Part shown: piece by piece, positions 60,167-64,000 of the stretch
Layout: the number at the start of each line of letters is the position of its first letter
Position numbering within the stretch: the first letter of the stretch is position 1
DNA from: Kiloniellaceae bacterium
GTDB lineage: Bacteria > Pseudomonadota > Alphaproteobacteria > Kiloniellales > J153
Reading direction: 5' to 3'
Assembly (NCBI GenBank): GCA_021776135.1
Contig: JAJFGL010000008.1
Location: forward strand, 1 to 64,000
Length of the DNA stretch: 64,000 nucleotides
Made by a program: the position numbers and the translations under genes
Notes under the pieces: model-generated
What the model saw: the letters and a program-made list of their open reading frames with translations, nothing else
What the model was told of the DNA's origin: nothing
Databases searched by the model: none

Positions 60167-60337
60167 ATGCTTGGAAATCTTGCGGAAATGAATCTGCTCA
60201 TTGGAATCTGCGGATGGTTACTGGGCTTGATTATTCTCTATTGGCAGTACCGCACAGATAATCCTTACGCAGACCCGATTGAAGCTTTTATATTTGAGAT
60301 GCGAACTTGGCTGCGCTTGCAGCCTACCAAGAAATAA
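60167..60337 (+). CDS. Unrecognised small membrane protein coupled to lpd
   Basis: A 56-residue protein with one membrane segment (residues ~9-25, LLIGICGWLLGLIILYW) and a basic C-terminal tail. A GCGAGGAG ribosome site lies four bases before ATG 60167. The stop codon is five bases before the lpd start, which has no ribosome site of its own, so lpd translation may depend on this gene. Family unknown; composition is AT-rich like its partner. Confidence 0.55.
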   Translation: MLGNLAEMNLLIGICGWLLGLIILYWQYRTDNPYADPIEAFIFEMRTWLRLQPTKK

Positions 60338-60342
60338 ACGTC

Positions 60343-61755
60343 ATGGCCGACACCAACTTCGACCTGATCGTGATCGGCGGCGGGCCGGGCGGTTATGTGA
60401 CCGCGATCCGCGCGTCGCAACTGGGCGGCAAGGTCGCCCTGGTCGAGCGCGAACACCTGGGCGGCATCTGCCTCAACTGGGGCTGCATCCCAACCAAGGC
60501 GCTGCTGCGGACCTCGGAAATTTATCACTACATGACCCACGCCGGCGATTACGGGCTAAGCGCCAAGGAGGTCGGCTTCGATCTGGCCAAGGTGGTCAAG
60601 CGCTCCCGCGCCGTGGCCCGGCGTTTGAGCGGCGGCGTCGCGCACCTGATGAAAAAGAACAAGGTCACGGTCTTCGACGGCCACGGCAAGCTGGACGGGA
60701 TCAAGGGTAAGGACCGCAAGGTCCATGTGTCCAAGGACGGCAAAGCGCTCGCCGATCTCACGGCCAAGAACGTGATCCTGGCCACCGGCGCCCGGGCGCG
60801 GCAACTGCCCGGCCTGGAAGGGGACGGCAAGCTGGTCTGGACCTACAAGGAAGCCATGGTGCCTGAGGTCATGCCGAAGTCCCTGTTGGTCATAGGCTCC
60901 GGCGCCATCGGGATCGAGTTCGCCAGCTTCTACCGCACCCTCGGCGCCGAGGTGACCGTGGTCGAGGTGCTGCCGCGCGTGTTGCCCGTGGAAGACGAGG
61001 AAATCTCCGCCTTCGCCCACAAGGCCTTCGAGAAGCAGGGCATGAAGATACTCACCAACGCCACGGTCAAGAGCTTGAAGAAGAGCGCCAACAGCGTCAC
61101 CGCGACCGTCGAGAAGGATGGCAAGTCCAGCGAGATCACGGTTGATCGCGTTATCTCCGCCGTCGGCATCGTCGGCAATGTGGAGGACCTGGGCCTGGAA
61201 GGCACCAAGGCCAAGGTCGAGCGCAGCCATGTGGTCACCGACCAATGGATGGCGACCGGCGAACCCAATGTCTATGCCATCGGCGACCTGACCGGGCCGC
61301 CCTGGCTGGCCCATAAGGCCAGCCACGAAGGCGTCATCTGCGTCGAGAAACTGGCCGGGCAGAACGACGTGCATCCCCTCGACGTGCTGCGCATCCCCGG
61401 CTGCACTTACTGTCACCCGCAGATCGCCAGCATCGGGCTATCCGAGGCCAAGGCGAAGGAGGGCGGGCGCAAGATCAAGGTCGGCCGCTTCCCCTTCATG
61501 GGCAACGGCAAGGCGATCGCGCTCGGTGAGGATCAAGGCCTGGTCAAAACCATTTTCGATGCCGCCACCGGCGAGTTGTTGGGCGCCCATATGGTCGGCG
61601 CCGAGGTCACGGAACTCATTCAAGGTTACGCCGTCGCCATGCAGTTGGAGACCACCGAGACCGACCTCATGCACACGGTCTTCCCGCACCCGACCTTGAG
61701 CGAAATGATGCACGAAAGCGTCCTTGACGCCTACGGCCGGGTTATCCATTTCTAG
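60343..61755 (+). CDS. lpd: Dihydrolipoamide dehydrogenase (E3)
   Basis: The flavoprotein that reoxidises lipoyl groups of the 2-oxoacid dehydrogenase complexes. The 470-residue protein has FAD motif FDLIVIGGGPGGYVTAIRASQLG, redox pair GGICLNWGCIPTK, an NAD-binding GSGAIGIEFASFYRTLG, and the C-terminal His-Glu in HTVFPHPTLSE. ATG at 60343 is used because GGGPGGY begins soon after; the upstream in-frame stretch is the end of the small gene. No clear ribosome site precedes it. Confidence 0.97.
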   Translation: MADTNFDLIVIGGGPGGYVTAIRASQLGGKVALVEREHLGGICLNWGCIPTKALLRTSEIYHYMTHAGDYGLSAKEVGFDLAKVVKRSRAVARRLSGGVAHLMKKNKVTVFDGHGKLDGIKGKDRKVHVSKDGKALADLTAKNVILATGARARQLPGLEGDGKLVWTYKEAMVPEVMPKSLLVIGSGAIGIEFASFYRTLGAEVTVVEVLPRVLPVEDEEISAFAHKAFEKQGMKILTNATVKSLKKSANSVTATVEKDGKSSEITVDRVISAVGIVGNVEDLGLEGTKAKVERSHVVTDQWMATGEPNVYAIGDLTGPPWLAHKASHEGVICVEKLAGQNDVHPLDVLRIPGCTYCHPQIASIGLSEAKAKEGGRKIKVGRFPFMGNGKAIALGEDQGLVKTIFDAATGELLGAHMVGAEVTELIQGYAVAMQLETTETDLMHTVFPHPTLSEMMHESVLDAYGRVIHF

Positions 61756-61780
61756 GGCATGGGGTATAAAGCAAAGGGTT

Positions 61781-61934
61781 AACCACAGAGGCACAGAGAC
61801 ACAGAGAAAAAAAGATCCAGGACTAAGACACGAAAGCACTAGAGCGTGGCGGCGGGATGGATCAAACTCGTTGAATCCGTAGTGGTAACATTTGCGACTT
61901 TCTCTGTGCCTCTGTGCCTCTGTGTCTCTGTGGT
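61781..61934. repeat. Hairpin repeat copy A (CACAGAG family)
   Basis: The left arm AACCACAGAGGCACAGAGAC... (61781-61806) and the right arm (61901-61934, ending TCTCTGTGGT) are inverted copies built of a CACAGAG unit, with ~94 bases between. The right arm has one extra unit. This element type is scattered through many environmental bacterial genomes and translates to spurious [15 protein letters not shown] peptides. Confidence 0.8.
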
Positions 61935-61948
61935 GAAAACAAGAACTT

Positions 61949-62091
61949 AACCACATAGGCACAGAGACACAGAGGGATCAGGTCCGGAACGAAAACGCAA
62001 AGGCTTTGGATCGCGCTCTCGGGATGGACAGACCCATGAGAACCCCAATTATTTTTTCTTGAGTTTCTCTGTGCCTCTGTGTCTCTGTGGT
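61949..62091. repeat. Hairpin repeat copy B (CACAGAG family)
   Basis: A second element of the same type: left arm 61949-61974 (AACCACATAGGCACAGAGAC...) and right arm 62066-62091 are near-perfect inverted copies flanking ~91 bases. It begins 15 bases after copy A, in the same orientation, and ends 31 bases before the lipA start, so it lies in the lipA leader. The inner sequences of A and B share little, apart from a short match around GGGATGGA. Confidence 0.8.
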
Positions 62092-62122
62092 GAAATCGAA
62101 CCTGAAAGAAAAACCGAAAGCA

Positions 62123-63076
62123 ATGTCTGCTAGTATCGATAAAACCCGCATCCGCCATCCTGAAAAGGCGGGCAAGCCCGACAACCCGATCCGGCGCAAG
62201 CCGTCCTGGATCCGGGTCAAGGCGCCGGTGTCGCCGGTCTATCACGAGACCCGCAAGATCATGCGCGCGCACAATCTAAGCACGGTTTGTGAGGAGGCGG
62301 CTTGCCCCAACATCGGCGAGTGCTGGGCCAAGCGCCACGCGACCATGATGATCATGGGCGAGGTCTGCACCCGCGCCTGCGCCTTCTGCAATGTGGCGAC
62401 CGGCAAGCCCGGCGCCCTGGATCCTTTCGAGCCGGTCAACGTCGCCGATGCCGTGGCCAAGCTGGGGCTGGAACATGTGGTCATCACCTCCGTCGACCGC
62501 GACGATTTGGACGACGGCGGGGCCGGGCATTTCGCGGCGGTGATCGGGGCCATACGCAAAGCCACGCCCGCTACCACCATTGAAGTGCTGACCCCCGATT
62601 TTTTGCGTAAGGACGGCGCCGAGGATGCTGTGGTCACAGCCAAGCCCGATGTCTTCAACCACAACCTGGAAACCGTGCCGAGGCTTTACGCCAGCGTCCG
62701 GCCGGGCGCGCGTTACTTCAACTCTCTGCGTTTATTGCAGCGGGTCAAGGAACTGGACCCCTCCTTGTTCACCAAGTCCGGCATCATGGTCGGCCTGGGC
62801 GAGAGCGAAGAGGAGGTGCTTCAGGTCATGGACGATCTGCGTTCCGCCGATGTGGATTTCCTGACCGTGGGGCAATACCTGCAACCCACACCCAAGCACC
62901 ACGCCATCGACCGCTTCGTCACGCCGGAGGAGTTCAAGCGTCTCGAATCCCTGGCTTACGCCAAGGGCTTTCTCATGGTCTCGGCCACGCCGCTCACCCG
63001 CTCGTCCTATCATGCCGGCGAGGACTTCGCCCGCCTGCGCGCCGCCCGCGAAGCCAAGTTGGCCGCCGGGGCCTAA
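62123..63076 (+). CDS. lipA: Lipoyl synthase
   Basis: Radical-SAM enzyme that inserts two sulfurs into octanoyl groups on the lipoyl domains of PdhB and PdhC. The 317-residue protein has the auxiliary cluster motif [13 protein letters not shown], the radical-[13 protein letters not shown], and the C-terminal [10 protein letters not shown] serine. Start at ATG 62123; longer in-frame starts fall inside the repeat. No strong ribosome site is seen. Confidence 0.96.
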   Translation: MSASIDKTRIRHPEKAGKPDNPIRRKPSWIRVKAPVSPVYHETRKIMRAHNLSTVCEEAACPNIGECWAKRHATMMIMGEVCTRACAFCNVATGKPGALDPFEPVNVADAVAKLGLEHVVITSVDRDDLDDGGAGHFAAVIGAIRKATPATTIEVLTPDFLRKDGAEDAVVTAKPDVFNHNLETVPRLYASVRPGARYFNSLRLLQRVKELDPSLFTKSGIMVGLGESEEEVLQVMDDLRSADVDFLTVGQYLQPTPKHHAIDRFVTPEEFKRLESLAYAKGFLMVSATPLTRSSYHAGEDFARLRAAREAKLAAGA

Positions 63077-63096
63077 CGCGGGATCGTATCAGCCTC

Positions 63097-63543
63097 GTGC
63101 CGACCCATGCGGAAAAGCGCGTCCTGCCCTACACGCCGAAGCAACTCTTCGACATGGTCGCCGATATAGAGCGCTATCCGGAATTCTTGCCCTGGTGCCT
63201 GGCGACGCGCATACGCAAGCGCGAGGGCAATGTCATCGTCGCCGACATGGCGATCGGCTTCAAGGTGTTCAGGGAACGCTTCACCACCCGTGTCGCGCTC
63301 AATCCTGAACAAAACCGCCTCGACGTGACCTATGCCGAGGGGCCGTTCAAGTACCTAAACAATCACTGGGTGTTCGCGGAACATCCCGATGGCTGCGAGA
63401 TCGATTTCTATGTCGATTTCGAATTCCGCTCGCGGCTTTTGCAAAAGGCCATAGAGGTGTTGTTCACCGAAGCCGTGCGCCGCATGGTCGGCGCTTTCGA
63501 AACCCGCGCCCACAAGCTTTACGGGCCGCCGGCCGTGCGCTAA
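63097..63543 (+). CDS. RatA/Coq10-family START-domain protein
   Basis: A 148-residue START-like protein (polyketide cyclase fold). HAEKRVLPYTPKQLFDMVADIERYPEFLPWC and the closing EVLFTEAVRRMVGAFETRA match the Coq10/RatA family, thought to bind ubiquinone; the E. coli member is also called a ribosome-association toxin. GTG start 20 bases after lipA. The lipA-coq10 order is common in alphaproteobacteria. Confidence 0.9.
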   Translation: MPTHAEKRVLPYTPKQLFDMVADIERYPEFLPWCLATRIRKREGNVIVADMAIGFKVFRERFTTRVALNPEQNRLDVTYAEGPFKYLNNHWVFAEHPDGCEIDFYVDFEFRSRLLQKAIEVLFTEAVRRMVGAFETRAHKLYGPPAVR

Positions 63544-63555
63544 TGCGCCATGCCC

Positions 63556-64000
63556 TCAGAATGATTGCCCGGCCTGGGATAGGGCGGCGTAGAGGGTCAG
63601 GATCATGAAGGTGTTGAAGGCCGCATGGGTTACGATCGCGGGCCAGATCGAACCGCTGCGTTCCGCGATCCAGGCCAGGGCCAGGCCAACCAGTGTCAGG
63701 GCCGGGATCAGAACCGCCACCCCGTGCAGGACCGCGAAGACCGAGGCGCTGACAATCGCCGCCGCGCCAAAACCCAGGCGCCGGCGCAGCCACCCATAAA
63801 GAAGGCCACGGAAGGCGATCTCCTCGGCGAAGGGCGTTAGGATGCCGCCCATGACGATCATTCCCAGCAGCGCGGGCCAGCTAAATCCGGCGGGCGCCAG
63901 CGCCGCCACCTGCGGATTATCGAAGGGGATATCGAGGAGCCTCGGGATCGCCGCATTGATTATGGCCACGGCCGGCATCAGACCCAAGGCCACGAATACC
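63556..64000 (-). CDS. CPBP-family intramembrane protease, 5' end outside window
   Basis: The C-terminal ~148 residues of a CAAX-protease/bacteriocin-processing (CPBP) membrane protein. Motif 1 is EEIAFRGLLYGWLRR (Glu-Glu-x3-Arg), motif 2 FAVLHG (His), motif 3 THAAFNTF (His, Asn). The frame stays open to the window end (a GTG occurs at 63993), so the N-terminal membrane segments lie beyond. It is convergent with the Coq10-like gene, 12 bases apart. Confidence 0.85.
   Translation of the reverse strand, partial: VFVALGLMPAVAIINAAIPRLLDIPFDNPQVAALAPAGFSWPALLGMIVMGGILTPFAEEIAFRGLLYGWLRRRLGFGAAAIVSASVFAVLHGVAVLIPALTLVGLALAWIAERSGSIWPAIVTHAAFNTFMILTLYAALSQAGQSF

Noticed and set aside
61781..62091. 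Possible CRISPR array
   Set aside because: The units are inverted, not direct, repeats; there are only two elements, spacings are irregular, and no cas gene is present.
61438..62272. Reading frames with [15 protein letters not shown] peptides near lpd and lipA
   Set aside because: These are translations of the hairpin repeats, not genes.

Overview
The window is 64 kb of GC-rich chromosome from an alphaproteobacterium, most likely of the Rhodospirillales type. The reasons are the gene order (dnaE; rpsB-tsf-pyrH-frr-uppS-cdsA-dxr-rseP-bamA-skp-lpxD-fabZ-lpxA-lpxI-lpxB; ppiD-trpE...trpGDC-moaC-moeA-lexA-comEC; tpiA-secG-pyrG-kdsA-eno-ftsB-pdhABC-lpd-lipA-ratA), the use of LpxI instead of LpxH, a lipoyl domain fused to the pyruvate dehydrogenase E1 beta subunit, and a GTTC-N7-GTTC SOS box beside lexA. 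No rRNA, tRNA, CRISPR array, phage or intact insertion sequence was recognised.

Layout. 0-2.3 kb: the end of an acyl-CoA carboxylase biotin subunit, acylphosphatase, a ParB-domain mini-protein and a homocysteine methyltransferase-like protein. 2.3-21 kb: dnaE, then a long co-directional run for translation (S2, EF-Ts, RRF), UMP kinase, undecaprenyl and phospholipid precursors, the MEP pathway, envelope biogenesis (RseP, BamA, Skp) and the complete early lipid A pathway. 21-38 kb, mostly minus strand: citrate synthase, tandem GluRS and GlnRS, comEC (plus), lexA, molybdopterin genes, trpCDG, and ppiD-trpE. The trp set is split between trpE and trpG by a plus-strand CueR-type regulator and a divergent polysaccharide deacetylase. 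38-63 kb: the tpiA...ratA housekeeping cluster, broken by three accessory blocks. 63.5 kb to the end: a CPBP-family membrane protease running off the window.

The accessory blocks are the part to read closely. Block 1 (42.2-47.0 kb, between kdsA and eno) holds a UbiM-like ubiquinone hydroxylase, an arsR-arsC-acr3 operon ending in an aquaporin stump, a long hairpin repeat and an exported metallo-beta-lactamase-fold protein. Block 2 (48.3-55.1 kb, between eno and ftsB) holds a GMC oxidoreductase/enolase-superfamily pair, a decayed second copy of the sodium:amino-acid symporter fused to a phytanoyl-CoA dioxygenase stump, a His-rich protein of unknown function behind a perfect FNR-type palindrome, the intact symporter and a universal stress protein. 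Block 3 (59.5-60.34 kb) is an AT-rich insert inside the pdh operon, between pdhC and lpd, carrying two unrecognised membrane-protein genes and a cupin gene stump.

Functionally the core of the window supplies replication, ribosome and translation factors, the outer-membrane assembly and lipid A chain, tryptophan and molybdopterin synthesis, central carbon flow (TpiA, Eno, PDH, GltA) and lipoylation. The accessory blocks add arsenic and copper responses, probable oxygen-responsive regulation and fragments of catabolic modules. No clear new multi-gene system was found; the best candidates for undescribed biology are the block 3 membrane-protein pair and the FNR-box/His-rich gene in block 2.
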